A stretch of 64,000 bases of DNA from Spirodela intermedia (taxonomy: Eukaryota > Streptophyta > Magnoliopsida > Alismatales > Araceae), in NCBI GenBank assembly GCA_902729315.2, contig LR746266.1, positions 997,001 to 1,061,000 of the forward strand, read 5' to 3'. Position 1 is the first letter of the stretch. Every line of letters begins with the position of its first letter. The position numbers were made by a program, and so were the translations under genes. The notes beneath the pieces are model-generated. The model saw nothing but the letters and a program-made list of their open reading frames with translations. It was not told the origin of the DNA and did no database searches. This document shows positions 9,937 to 21,355 of the stretch, piece after piece.

Positions 9937-12543
9937 ATCTAACTATTCAAACTTTATATTTTTATGTGTAGGTTAACACCAGCCAAATAAATGCGTGTGT
10001 CACAATAAGAAAAAACTTATCATTATAATCAATTTCTTATTTTTGTACAAAATCTATGGCAACAAGTCTTGCTTTGTGTTGTGGTTGATCAACATCAACC
10101 ATTGGTGTCTTCTTCTTATATACTCACTTGCAGCCAATAACTGATTTCTTTACAAGTAAATCTATTAAGTCTCATGTGTGGTTCTTGTCCAAGGATACTC
10201 AGTCCTTAGACATCACCTGCAATCAATTTTCCTTTTTCAGATAACTAATCACCTCTCAAAAAAACAAAAAACATAGTCATTTAGACAAATAAGAGGCCTT
10301 GTTTCATGCCTACCTTGTCTAGTAATAATGCTATTAGAAATATCTAATGATTCTTCTACTTGATCTCCACCTCAAACTAAATTGGATGGACCCTACACAT
10401 TTTCTACCTCCACCCAAATTCAATCTATAACATAAGTATCATCAGATTTCTAAATCATTTTCTCCATAAAAGACTTTAATAAATTTTTATAAAAAATCAC
10501 ATATCTACTTAAAAGAATTTTCTTTGCCTTTAAATCCCAAAGTCAATGTTCTTTCATGCCATTGCTAGTTGAAGAAGATATATATTTTTGACTTTAGATC
10601 AAGCTTCGATCTCTCACCAACAAGAGTAAGGGCATATTCTAGACATCCAACTATACACAAATTTGAATGATCTTATAAGATTTTCAGTCCACACATCTTT
10701 TGCCACATTCTCTTTAAGAGAAGAATCTAATAATTTATTTACCAAATAAATCATCATGTTCACAATTTTTATCTAATTTTTTTTGGACAAATTAACATTT
10801 AATCACAAACATTATGCTTTTTCAATAATTATGTGGTTCATCCACTCTGTTACACTATTATGTTATAAATTTTTCTTCATTATATAGTGAAGTTAAATGT
10901 CATATTCTTCATAAAATTGATCAAATTCAGAATCCTTAAATGTTATGTTATTGTCAGTTTGCATAACCTTAATCTTCCTCTTAGATTGGTTCTTTATATT
11001 TGTGCACCAAGTCTTGAACTTAATGAACACATCTAACATATGTTTTAAAAAGAATACTCAAATGTTCTTGAAAAATCATCAACAAAGGTAAAAAAATAAC
11101 GAGTTCTACCTATTGACATCACATCAACTAGATCATACATGTCCAAATGAATATAATTTAACATACCATGTCTCATTTTTGTTGTCTTGAGTGTCACCTT
11201 ACACTATTTCTCCATAACACATTATTTATACAAAAATAATTTACGAGTTTTCACATTAGATAGTAATATCCATGAATGTAATGTTGGGATATCTATCTCG
11301 TTCATATAACTTAATCTCAAGTGTTATAATAAAGTGTCATTTGTCATGATATTAGTTGATGTTGCAAGACAAGCTCCATCTACACTCTTCTTTTATTAAC
11401 TTTGAAGATCTCATTCTCAATTTTGAAACAACAACCATTTTCTTCCAAGTGAAAATAAGTTATAATATAATGTTGATCCATGATGAGCATTTCTAAGCTT
11501 TTGAACCACTTTATCAAACATTCAAACTTTTACCGAACTAATGTTGACCACCTTACAACAAACATCATTCCTCATGGAAACAACTCCAATCGCACTCCTA
11601 TAGGAATCAAATTAGTCAATATGTGGACATATATAGTAAGGCCAATTGGAATCAAGAATCTACGTGTTTGTCAACTTCTCAACTGCAACTAAGGCAAAGT
11701 AGCCTTCACCATTTTCACTATCCTCAACCTTCATAATATTAGCCAAATTAGATTCACTTACTATCTTTTCATTTTGATTCTTTGGATAATCTCTTCGCAA
11801 ATGTCCATTCTCATGACACGTGGCATGTTTAGTTTTTCAACCAATTAATATGTGATTTAAATCAGTTCTTCTTCTCTCCTGATGATTATTTCTCATTTTA
11901 TCTCTCATGTTCTCATCCACCTTTCACTTACAAACCTTCATCACAATCATTACTAACATACTTCTTCTGATGATAATACTTCATCAATGAATTAATGACA
12001 TTTTAAGAATAGGTGTTGTGATGCCATGTAATAAGGTGGTGACAAAATAATCATATGAATATGGAAGATAAATTAGTAAAATAATAACTTTATTCTCATT
12101 AGAAAAGTCTACTTCTATACGTAATAAGTTATTATGTTAGTGATAAAAATAATCAATGTAAAATATCAAATCATCTCCCTTTGATATACACGATCTAAAT
12201 AATTTTTTTTTGAATGTTAATTTACTCATCATCAACTTTCATGTACTTCATTTCTCTAAGTTCTTTCATAGTTCTTTGGGATCATATTCATGTATGACCT
12301 ACTAAAGAGGCCAATCAGATAAATATAAACAAATAAAACCCATAATCTTCTTCTCTATTTTCTCTCAAGTATTGACCTTAATATTATCTAGCTTTTGTCC
12401 ATCCAAAGTCACATAGAAATCCTACATCAAATATGCATCAAACACTTGATGCTTTCAGTAAAATTAGATGATTTATCTAACTTATGAATATCAACATGTA
12501 CCTTAAAAGCCATAACAAGTCAAAAGAAAAATTCAAACCTATC

Positions 12544-12555
12544 TCTAATACCATT
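12544..12555 (-). other. copia-1 primer binding site
   Basis: Minus-strand sequence tggtattagag lies two bases inside the LTR and resembles the initiator-Met-tRNA primer site tggtatcagag used by most plant copia elements. Confidence 0.75.
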
Positions 12556-12937
12556 TGTTGAGGAATATGTAAGCACGTAATCACCATAACAACAAAAACA
12601 TGATTCGTGGACTTCAAAGAAGTCAAATAACTAAAGAGAAATCATCAAATTATGAACAAATCTAATGAGAGCAAGTCTTTCACCAAAGATATCTAAAAAA
12701 AAATCACATTTCAAAAAGCTTTTGAGATGACTCTAATATCTTAGACAAATAATGACTTATTCTCCACTTCCATAAAGGCTTCACTTATAATATAAATGAA
12801 CAAGAACGGATAGAACACCAAGTGAAAAAGAGGGGGAGAAGAGAAATAAGAGGAGGACAAATCGCAGCCGTTGGATGTTGCAAAATGTTGCCCTAAATTC
12901 TCCTTAAAAAAAAAGGGTGAAAAGGTCCTAAATAACA
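12556..12937 (-). repeat. copia-1 5' LTR (higher-coordinate copy)
   Basis: Pairs with 8041-8391. It begins tgttgagg on the plus strand next to the primer site and ends near taaca at 12937. Many substitutions separate the two LTRs, so the insertion is old. Confidence 0.8.
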
Positions 12938-14084
12938 AGGGGGTCGGGCCCCGATTGGAGGGCCCGCCCACATATTATACATGCAGTTTTCTCAAACCAC
13001 CAGCGTCAGGCTCTAGTGACTTGACTGGGTCAGCGGGATAACTGAAATCTGCCAACATAACTGATGGTGCCGTCTCCATCGCAATGAAGTGTGGTAGTGT
13101 CTGCTCCAAGTTGTTGTTTCCGGAAGGGGCGCCGGATGCACGGCAAATCTTTACGATAACACAGAGGAACAATGACAGACAGAAAAATTTAGTCGTCTTT
13201 TTAATATTCAGTCCACGTCCTGACCTCGCCTTCAATTCAAAATTTTCAGCTTGTCTTTGACCACAGCAGCCTCCGAACAAAGTCTTCGTTGGAGGCACCG
13301 AAAGCCCCATGGACATCAACCTTCGACAGGTCAAATCGAGAGACAAATAGGCCATCAAATGGGAATATTCACGACCGGATTAAAACATATTTTAAATTAA
13401 TGGAATTAAATTACATATCACCGCAACCATCGACTTCATGCTGACCATGTAGATTATTTCCTTAGTGTCACATTTTTTTTATTATTTATCAGCAGAATAA
13501 TCTCACGAGCACAAGCTCCATCATTATATCAAAGCTCATCGAAAAGCTATTTTTTTTTCTACTAGAGTGCTCATGCGGAATCAATCTAGTGGCCATCAAG
13601 ATAAGGTTCATATTAAATATTTTCCACAAAATGAGGAAAAAATAACATCTCGAGGAGATGGGTTCCTACAAAACATGACTAACAGACAGGCAACATATAT
13701 ATTTTATGCATATATTTTATTATCCTAACTCTTCTAATAATTTATTTATTTTTCGACAAAGCACCTTGCTTATTATTCAGTCTATAATTAATTTATAATT
13801 CAGGAATTTCCATCATTACACAAATAATAAATCTGCGGTGCTGCCCCTCTACACCGTTTTCCTATGGGGTTCACTTCCCTTCATTGCAGCCCAAAGTTTT
13901 TACATCTTAAAAACCTGCCCACCAATTCAATGACCTTACCAATCACTGTTGCCACTTGGCAAGTACGCTAACCTCTTACGAACCGCCCATTTAAATAGAA
14001 TAAAAAATCTTGAGAATGAAGGCGCATGCACGTAATCAGAAAGAGAGAGGTGTGTACGAATTTATGCTCTTCATTCCATTCTTA

Positions 14085-14086
<2 letters not shown>

Positions 14087-14118
<32 letters not shown>
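14087..14118. repeat. (CT)n microsatellite in arm B
   Basis: Mirror of the GA tract at 6133-6164, also 32 bases. Confidence 0.9.
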
Positions 14119-14120
<2 letters not shown>

Positions 14121-14236
14121 AAGTGTGTGGATGCGTGTACATATCTCTCCATCATGTGTAATATATGTAATACACGTATGTATCTGATCAATCTACAAAA
14201 CGGGCGGAGGCAGGGGGTTTCCACATTGCCCAGGGA

Positions 14237-15871
14237 TCACGCACTAACCACAGATCGAGTCTTCCGCGTTCGGATGTGGAGGACGACGAAGAGTAGTGTG
14301 GAAACAGCGCAGAGGCAGCCCCAGACGAGGAACGTCCTCTCGTAGCACTGGGCTCCCATGCAAACCCCCCGTCCGTTCTCGCCTCTCTGGTACACGAAGG
14401 CCGCTAAGAAGCCGAAGAGGAACGATCCTATGGGGATGTTGGAGACGACGATGTTGTGGTTGATGCCGAAGAACTTAGTCCCGAAGAGCTCCGTGGTTGC
14501 GGAGGCGGCGGCGGAGGTGATGGCCCCCGTGCAGGTCCCTATCACAACGTTTCCGGCGTAGAGGCACGCGTTCCCGGAGTTTAGTAACAAGAAGAAGGAT
14601 CCGGCCATGGGCGCCGTCAGAGCGGCGATGAGAGCGGGCCTCGGCACCTCGTACACGTACCTGGACATAGCGTCGGAAGAAGACATGCTCAGAGAAGGGA
14701 AGGGAGACGCGGCGGCGGCTTGAGGAGCAGGACGGCGAAGGCCTTACCTTATGCAGACGAAGTCCACGAGGGAGACCATGCAGCGGCCGAAGAACCCGAA
14801 GGCGAATGCCAGAGAGACCACAGCAGAGGTTTTGGAGTGCCCGCGGGACTCCACAATCTGGCCCAGGTTGTTAAGGTAGACCAGCCCCACCGTCCCCCCA
14901 AACAAGTAACCGAAGAAGTACAGCCAGAACTCCGGCGTCCTCACCATGGCGCTCGCCGCGACCTGCCTGTCCTCTCCGGCCTCCTCCCATCCTCCTGGAG
15001 CCGCCAACCCCTCCTCCACCTTCACTGCCTCCGCCGGTGTTGTCGCTTCCACGGCCTCGTCGTGAACTCTGGCCCCCCCACTCCGGAGCCGTCTCTGCTC
15101 CACCACCTCCCGTACTTTTGCCGCCGCCGGCAAGACCAGCAGAGCCGCCAGAAGGCACCCGAAGCTCAACATGACCCACGTCGACATAGACCATAAGCTG
15201 CCGAAAACTCCGCACGCCCCGCTCGCCATGGCTATGACGAAGACCAAGATGAACCCACCGTCAGACCGCTGCTTGTCTTCCGACAAGACGACCCTTGCGA
15301 TAGGCAGGACCAACAACGTGGTCGCAACCGGTACCACCGCATTGAGGAGGAGGTACGCCTTCGCCTTCTGGTGGGGGAGCGGTTGGATAAAGGCGTCGGC
15401 CAGGACCGTGTACGCCACTGCGCTCAGTCCGAAGTAGCTTGTGGAGAGCCCTATGGCGACTCGGGCCTTGGACCTGAAGTTCCTCAGGCACACCTCGTAG
15501 CAGGCTGTGTTGATCCAGCAGGCGGCGTTACCCGCCGTGGCGCTCAGCAGGAACACCTGCCAGTACGACACGGAGGCGAGGGCCTCGCCCACGAGGAGGA
15601 ACTGCACCCCGTACCCCACCAGCCCAAGAGCCGCGCCGACGAGGAGCACCGCCCACAGAGGAAGGTAGACCACCGCCACGCCTGAGACCCAGGCGAGTAG
15701 CTTCCCGGAGTCCGAAGCGAAGGCGAGGGCGTTGAGCTGCATCTGGGATATGGAGAGAACCTGCTTGAGGTTGGAGTAGTCGGGGAAGTTGGAGCTCGCC
15801 CCATTGGCCAGCTGCAGCCGGATGACCCCCACTAGGCTCAGCCACTACAGTGCCGCGGGGGAAGTCGCCAT
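14237..15871 (-). pseudogene. NFD4-like mirror copy with a stop at codon 9
   Basis: Inverted copy of the transporter gene at 4377-6014. Exon 1 is 15871-14748, the intron 14747-14661 and exon 2 14660-14237, with the same splice sites. Exon 2 and nearly all of exon 1 give the same protein as copy A. The first 40 codons differ: a CAG codon in copy A is TAG here (15847-15845), one serine codon is deleted from the SSN triplet region, and there are several missense changes. Translation from the original ATG would stop after eight residues. The next in-frame ATG (MQLNALAF) would give a protein lacking the first membrane segment. It is therefore probably a pseudogene or an N-terminally truncated variant, and it may act through RNA pairing with copy A. 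Confidence 0.85.
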
Positions 15872-16049
15872 ACTGAGGAGCGCGGTGGTGACCGTTGTCT
15901 CGATGAGGCACGTATTTAGAGACGGGAGGCAGGAGCTGTTGTGGCCGGAAGTCTGGTGCTTTCTTGGCCATTGTTCGGCCGGCGAAACGTGGGAAGGAGG
16001 GAGATTGCGCGGCGCATTGGTTTGTCCGACGTCGATGGATCTTAAAAGA

Positions 16050-16545
16050 TGTTGACGGTGTGAGTACGGCTTACCCGTTCGGGAGACGTAAGAGAGAACC
16101 TCTCCCCTCTCAACCGTTGGGGAGACGTGAGAGAGATCTCACGTCTGACTCACTCGGAAGGCGTGCGATGAGTAATGGGGTGGTGACACGGTAATCACGT
16201 CCGTCGACATTATTACCCGGGGGTGGCGGCCGTCACATCCGATATGTGTGGGCGAAACGTAGATCGAGATGATTACTTTTATGGGGCGTCGGTTATATTT
16301 TTATATAATGCATATATTTACTACGACGGTCGATTTTATTCTTTATTCTATTTTCTATCTTTTCAGTGTTTTCTTTTTTTTCTCTTGATTTAGCTCTATG
16401 ACTTTTTTTTATATCTTCTATTTCTTATATGACAGTTGAAGTTTTTATTTTCTATATTTGACATCTTTTTTATTTGTTTTTATTGATATATAGAAATTAA
16501 ATTTGTATCATTATTATGATCTTGTGTTTACATATTTTTCTTACA
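16050..16545 (+). repeat. copia-2 5' LTR
   Basis: Begins tgttgacgg and ends ttaca. Pairs with 20567-21206 through blocks such as gagagaacctctccc, tctcaaccgtt and tattattatgat. It lacks about 145 bases, including the TATA region, that are present in the 3' LTR, with the gap near 16440-16470. Confidence 0.85.
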
Positions 16546-16547
16546 AA

Positions 16548-16558
16548 TGATATTAAAA
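16548..16558 (+). other. copia-2 degenerate primer binding site
   Basis: Sequence tgatattaaaa follows the 5' LTR by two bases. It resembles the Met-tRNA primer site tggtattagag with G-to-A changes. Confidence 0.45.
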
Positions 16559-17278
16559 TATTAATTTAATAATTTATGAATTTACTATGGCTTCTAAGGT
16601 GCATACTTACATCTAGAAGTTAGATAAATATTTTAATTTTTATATCAAAAAGTATCATGTATATGATGTATTGTTATAGATTGACTTATACAAAATTTTA
16701 GATAGTTTAAAGTTAGACAAGATCAATAATGATGATTAAGAGATAATAGAAAAGAAGATTGGAGGTTTTATTCATACGTCTGTTTGATTGAACTTTTTAA
16801 TAGGTCATATATGAATACAATCTAAAAGAATTTTATAATAAGTTGGAGAAATGATATACGCCAAAGTCGATGATGAGTAAATTGATATTGAAAAGAAAAC
16901 TATTTAAGTTACGTATATCATATGGAGATGATTTGGCATCTCATATTGATTATTTTAATTAATTATTGAATAACTTATTTTATATAGAATTAATTTTTTT
17001 TAATTAACATAAAATTATTATTTTATTTATTTCTCTCCCTAATTTATATGATCATCTTGTTATGACCTTGTTGCATAACAGTACAATACCCGTTCTTGAA
17101 GATATTATTGATTCATTGATGGAGTATTATCATCGAAAAAAAGATGTTAGTGAGGCTCGTGGTAAAGGTTTATATGTGAAGGGTGAAAAAAAAATGTAAA
17201 AGAGAGAAGTAAAAAGAATCGTCAGGAGATAAGAAGAGTTGGTCTAAGTCATGAATAAATTGATTGAAAAACTAAATT

Positions 17279-17320
17279 TGTCACAAGTGTCATGAGAAGG
17301 AACACTTGCGAAGAGATTGT
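17279..17320 (+). pseudogene. copia-2 gag zinc knuckle
   Basis: Encodes CHKCHEKEHLRRDC, an intact CX2CX4HX4C nucleic-acid-binding knuckle of retrotransposon gag, in an otherwise decayed frame. Confidence 0.85.
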
Positions 17321-17999
17321 CTAAAAAACTAGAGTGATAAAATTATAAGAGGTGAATCTAATTCGGTTAATATTGAGAAAGTTGATGACATAGTAAATGG
17401 TGAAGTCTATTTCGGACTTATTATACATGAGGAGTTGTCAAATATATAGATTTTTGATACTATTTGTTCTTATCATATGTGTCATAATATTGACTAGTTT
17501 GACTCATACAAGGGTGCAATAGAAGTTGTTTCTATGAGAAATAATATAATTTGTAAAGTTGTAGGCATTGATTCGGTGAAAATTCAAATGTTTGACAAGT
17601 GATTTGAGAGCTTGAAAATATTTGTTATGTTTCAACATTACATCAAAATTTGATTTCGCTTAGAGTGTTAGAGGTGAATAAATGTTACTTCAAAAGAGAG
17701 AATGAGATCCTCAAGATTATAAAAAGATCACTTGTTGTGATAAAGAGAAGACGTCAACGAGCAAATATTTATAAACTTAAGAAGAGTATTGTTGTAGGTA
17801 GAACTTTTATTACAACATCAGATAATTTAATGATGGATGACATACTTTTATGATATTTATGATTATGTCATATGAGTGAGACATGTATATAGAAGTTACA
17901 TGCACAATGACTACTACTTAGTATGAAAACTTGTAAATTGAATTTTTGTAAGTATTGTATCATAGAAAAATAGTACAAAGTGACATTCAAGATAGTAAA

Positions 18000-20500
18000 A
18001 CTTGATACGAGTGATGTATTGGATTATATTCATTCAGATGTATGTGGTCTAATTGATGTGACGTCAATGAGTGATGTTCAATATTTTCTGACTTTTGTTG
18101 ATAATTTTTCTAAATTTTTTTTCAGTATTCTTCTTGAATCATAAGTCTGAAATATTTACAAAGTTTAAGACTTGGTGTATGAAGGTGGAGAATTAAATAG
18201 AGAGGAAGATCAAAATCTTACAAACTAACAATAATACATAATTTAGGAATTCTGAATTTGATCAATTTTGTAATGAGCATGATATTCAATGTCATTATAC
18301 AGTGAAGAAGACTCCACAGCAAAATGATGTTGTTGAGTGGATAAGCCACACGATTATTAAGAGAGCATGGTGTTTACAATTGAATGTCGACTTGCCCAAA
18401 ATTATTTTAAGTGTGGCAGCTTATTTGGTGAATAGATTATCAAATTATGCTCTTGATGGGAAGGTTGCTGAAGAAATATAGATTAAAAATCATGTTGACT
18501 ATTTGAATTTGTATATATTTAAATATCTAAGATATATATTTACACCTGTTGATGAGAGATTGAAACTAGATCTAAAGTCAAAGAAATATATCTTCTTGGA
18601 CTATAGTACTGACATGAAGGGATATTGATTTTGGGATTTAGAGGTGAAGAAAGTTATTTTAAGTAGGGATGTGATTTTTGATAAATATCACATGTTGGAG
18701 TTATTTTATGTAGAGCACAAGATTCAAGAATCTAATGATAATCAAGTTGTAAACAGACTAAAACTAGAGGTGAAGATTGTGCAGGGTCTTCTTAATTTTG
18801 TTGTGAGTGAAGATCAAGTTACAAAATCATCAAATATTCCTGATTATATTATTACTATAAGGAGTAGATGTGAAGTAAGACCTCCCACTCTTTTTGATGA
18901 TTATATTATCTTTGTATTATTTGCAATAGATAATGAGCCCACAACTTTTTAAGAGGTAATTAGTTGTTATGGAAAGGAGAAGTGAATACAGGTGATGTTT
19001 GAGGAATGAACATCCTTAGATAAGAACCACACTAAAAAATTAGTAGATTTTCTTATAGAAAAGAGAGTTATTAAGTGTAAATGAGTGTACATGAAGAAGT
19101 CACTGATAATTGATGGTGATTAGTCACAGTACAAAATAAAGCTTGTTGTCAAAATCTTTACACAAAAGTAGAGAATTGATTATTTAGAAATATTTTCACC
19201 TATTGTGAAGCACACGTCTATTCATTTGGTGTTAGCCATTGTCACATATGAAGATATAGAACTTGAGTAGTTGGACGTGAAAACATTATTTCTTCATGGA
19301 GATTTAGAAGAGACTATTTACATGTAGTAGTCGGAGGGTTTTACTGTGCAAGAGTCATAACATCTTGTTTGTTAATTGAAGAAGTCCCTTTATGAGTTTA
19401 AGCATGTATCAAGACAATGATACAAGAAGTTTGACTCTTATATGTTGAAGATTGATTATATGAGGTGCAATTTTAACTGTTGTGTTTATATGAAGACTTG
19501 TGATGTTGATTCTTTAATTATTTTGATGTTCTATGTTGATGATATATTTATTTTTTTGAAGAATTCACATAAGATTACTAAATTAAAGGCACTATTAGAC
19601 AACTAATTTGATATGAAGAATCTTAGTGTGGCAAAGAAGATTCTTAAAATAGAGATTCATAGAGACTAAGAGTTAGGTCAATTTTGATTGAATTAGAGGA
19701 GTTATCTTTCAAAGGTGGTGGATTCATTTGACATAAGTAATGTTAAAATAGTGAGCACTCTTCTGGCTAGTCATTTCTAATTATGTACTATTCAGTGGAT
19801 TTATTTGACATCTTAGAAAGATATTATTAAGATGAAGTAAATTATTTATGCTAGTGTGGTTGTCTCTCTCATGTCTACTATAGTTTGTACCAAATTAGAT
19901 ATTGCTCATGCAATTGAACTTGCGAGTAGGTTTATGGACAGTTAGGAAAGAAACAACGTAGTGAAGTGGATTCTCTAATATTTAAAAGGTTCTTTAGATT
20001 CATAATCCATTTTGACTGAAAAAGTTGTCTTTCTACTATTGGCATTATTGATGTAGATTTTGTCAAAGATTTAGACCATCGAAGATCTAATATGTGATAT
20101 ATTTTTACCATGATTGATGGACTTGTTAGAAGTTTACACTTTAGACTACTATTGCATTGTCTACAATTGAGGTAGAGTATATGGTAGCTATTGAAGTGGC
20201 TAAGGAGTATTTGTGGTTGAAGAAATTATTGAGTAAACTTGGGATCAAATAAGGTGAAGTTCCTTTATATCATGATAGTCAAAGTATTATTTGCTTAGTA
20301 AATAATCAAGTCTATTATACACAATTGAAGTATATTGATGTGCAATATCACAAGATTCATGAGTTGGTGAATTCTAGAGATATCTCTCTAGAGAAGGTTC
20401 ACATAGAAGAGAATATCATGGATAGGTTGACAAAGATTGTCACATTAGAGAAGTTCAAATATTGTTTGAATTTGATTCATATTGTAGGTACCTTACAGAA
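18000..20500 (+). pseudogene. copia-2 integrase, reverse transcriptase and RNase H remnant
   Basis: Landmarks in order are LDYIHSDVCG and FLTFVDNFSK (integrase, about 18020-18110), LDVKTLFLHGDLEETIYM (RT, about 19270-19325), FYVDDIF (RT active site, 19532-19543), and the RNase H end with NNQVYYTQLKYIDVQYHKIH near 20310-20360. Stops replace glutamine codons at several family-conserved positions, for example tag tag after IYM where QQ is expected. The element cannot encode a functional polyprotein. Confidence 0.85.
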
Positions 20501-20566
20501 GGTGGAGAACTTGCATGAATAGACATTGACTCCAGGTGCAATGATGATGGCTACGAAGGTGGAGTT

Positions 20567-21206
20567 TGTTGATAGTGTTAGTTTATCACGGTTGACCTGT
20601 TCGAGAAACATGCGAGAGAACCTCTCCCGCATCTCAACCGTTTGGGAGACTAAGAGAGAGCTCTCATGTCTAACTCACTTTGAAGGCATGCGAGGAGTAA
20701 GAGGGTAGTGACATGGTAGTCACGTCGACTCATAAAACTCGTTCGGGGGTCATGTAGAGAGAATGCGGGTAGCTATAGCCGTCTCATCTGAGATGTGTGA
20801 GTTCAGTTATATGTAGATCAAGATGGTTTCTTTTAAAGAATGGTTAAATTTTCTTATTTTCTATAATTAAGACATGTATTTACTCTTTTTTGAGTACGAC
20901 AGATGATGATTTCTCTCTTGATTCTATTATCTTTCTTCATTAAACTTTATTCTTTTTTTTGATATCTTCTCTTTCTTTTATTGTAGGTGAAGTCCTTATA
21001 AAAGGAGATAAGAGTCTATTGTTGACTCTCTAATGTGTGAGTTATCTTGAGAGTATTGAGATGTGGATTAGAGGTACTCGATGAAAGTCTTGTTCTCATT
21101 AGGATTTCTAATAACTTGGTGATTTCTCTTCTATTTGTTCTTATTGATATCTAGAAATTGAGTTTTTGTTATTATTATGATTCTATGTTTGTATATTTTT
21201 CCTACA
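20567..21206 (+). repeat. copia-2 3' LTR
   Basis: Begins tgttgatag after a purine-rich stretch (gaaggtggag) and ends cctaca. It keeps a TATA-like ttataaaagg near 20996-21005 that is missing from the 5' LTR. Confidence 0.85.
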
Positions 21207-21355
21207 AAATATGATATTTTTCCCTAGTTCAAGATGGTCTCCACCTCATCGTGAAAGCCTTAAGGTTGAGATTGAATTAATAGTGTCCATGTGATCAATA
21301 TTCATATTTTAATAGAAAATGAGTCAATTTGATGTTTCGTCAACCATTGAAATTT
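21207..21355 (-). repeat. Outer segment of arm B, displaced by copia-2
   Basis: Resembles the reverse complement of 4050-4193: shared ttcaagatggtct, aaagcct, gatca-tat-cat and tttaatagaaa in the same order, at roughly 70 percent similarity by eye. Joined to 16049 it restores arm A order, with tcttaaaaga followed by gatattt. Confidence 0.8.

Larger units (their letters stand above)
8041..12937 (-). mobile_element. Degraded Ty1/copia LTR retrotransposon (copia-1)
   Basis: Minus-strand element with an LTR at each end (8041-8391 and 12556-12937), a Met-tRNA-type primer binding site just inside the higher-coordinate LTR, and pol fragments in copia order when read on the minus strand. A reverse transcriptase fragment lies around 9724-9936, and an RNase H end containing a KVHIEEN-like motif lies near 8560-8690. 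No long open frame survives, so it is inactive. The same family occurs on the plus strand at 16050-21206. The flanks do not match as a target-site duplication (aagct at left, agggg at right), which suggests a rearranged end or that my boundaries are slightly off. Confidence 0.85.
13059..16049 (-). repeat. Arm B of the inverted duplication (inner segment)
   Basis: Reverse complement of arm A. It starts at 13059 opposite 7192 and runs to 16049, where a plus-strand copia element has inserted. Its outer continuation is at 21207-21355. It contains the mirror NFD4-like copy. Divergence from arm A is confined almost entirely to positions above about 15770. Confidence 0.93.
16050..21206 (+). mobile_element. 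Degraded Ty1/copia LTR retrotransposon (copia-2) inserted in arm B
   Basis: Plus-strand element with LTRs at 16050-16545 and 20567-21206. Read in order it has a gag zinc knuckle (17279-17320), a protease-like DTICSYHM, an integrase start (LDYIHSDVCG near 18020), reverse transcriptase with an intact YVDD at 19532-19543, and the RNase H end near 20270-20460. In-frame stops are frequent, so no polyprotein can be made. The flanks aaaga (16045-16049) and aaata (21207-21211) are a near-perfect target-site duplication. The DNA on its two sides joins into one continuous homolog of arm A, which proves insertion into an existing arm B. Confidence 0.9.

Noticed and set aside
14720-15685. Plus-strand frames of 158, 88 and 104 residues across arm B
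   Set aside because: They are antisense shadows of the NFD4-like exon; the same frames occur antisense to copy A.
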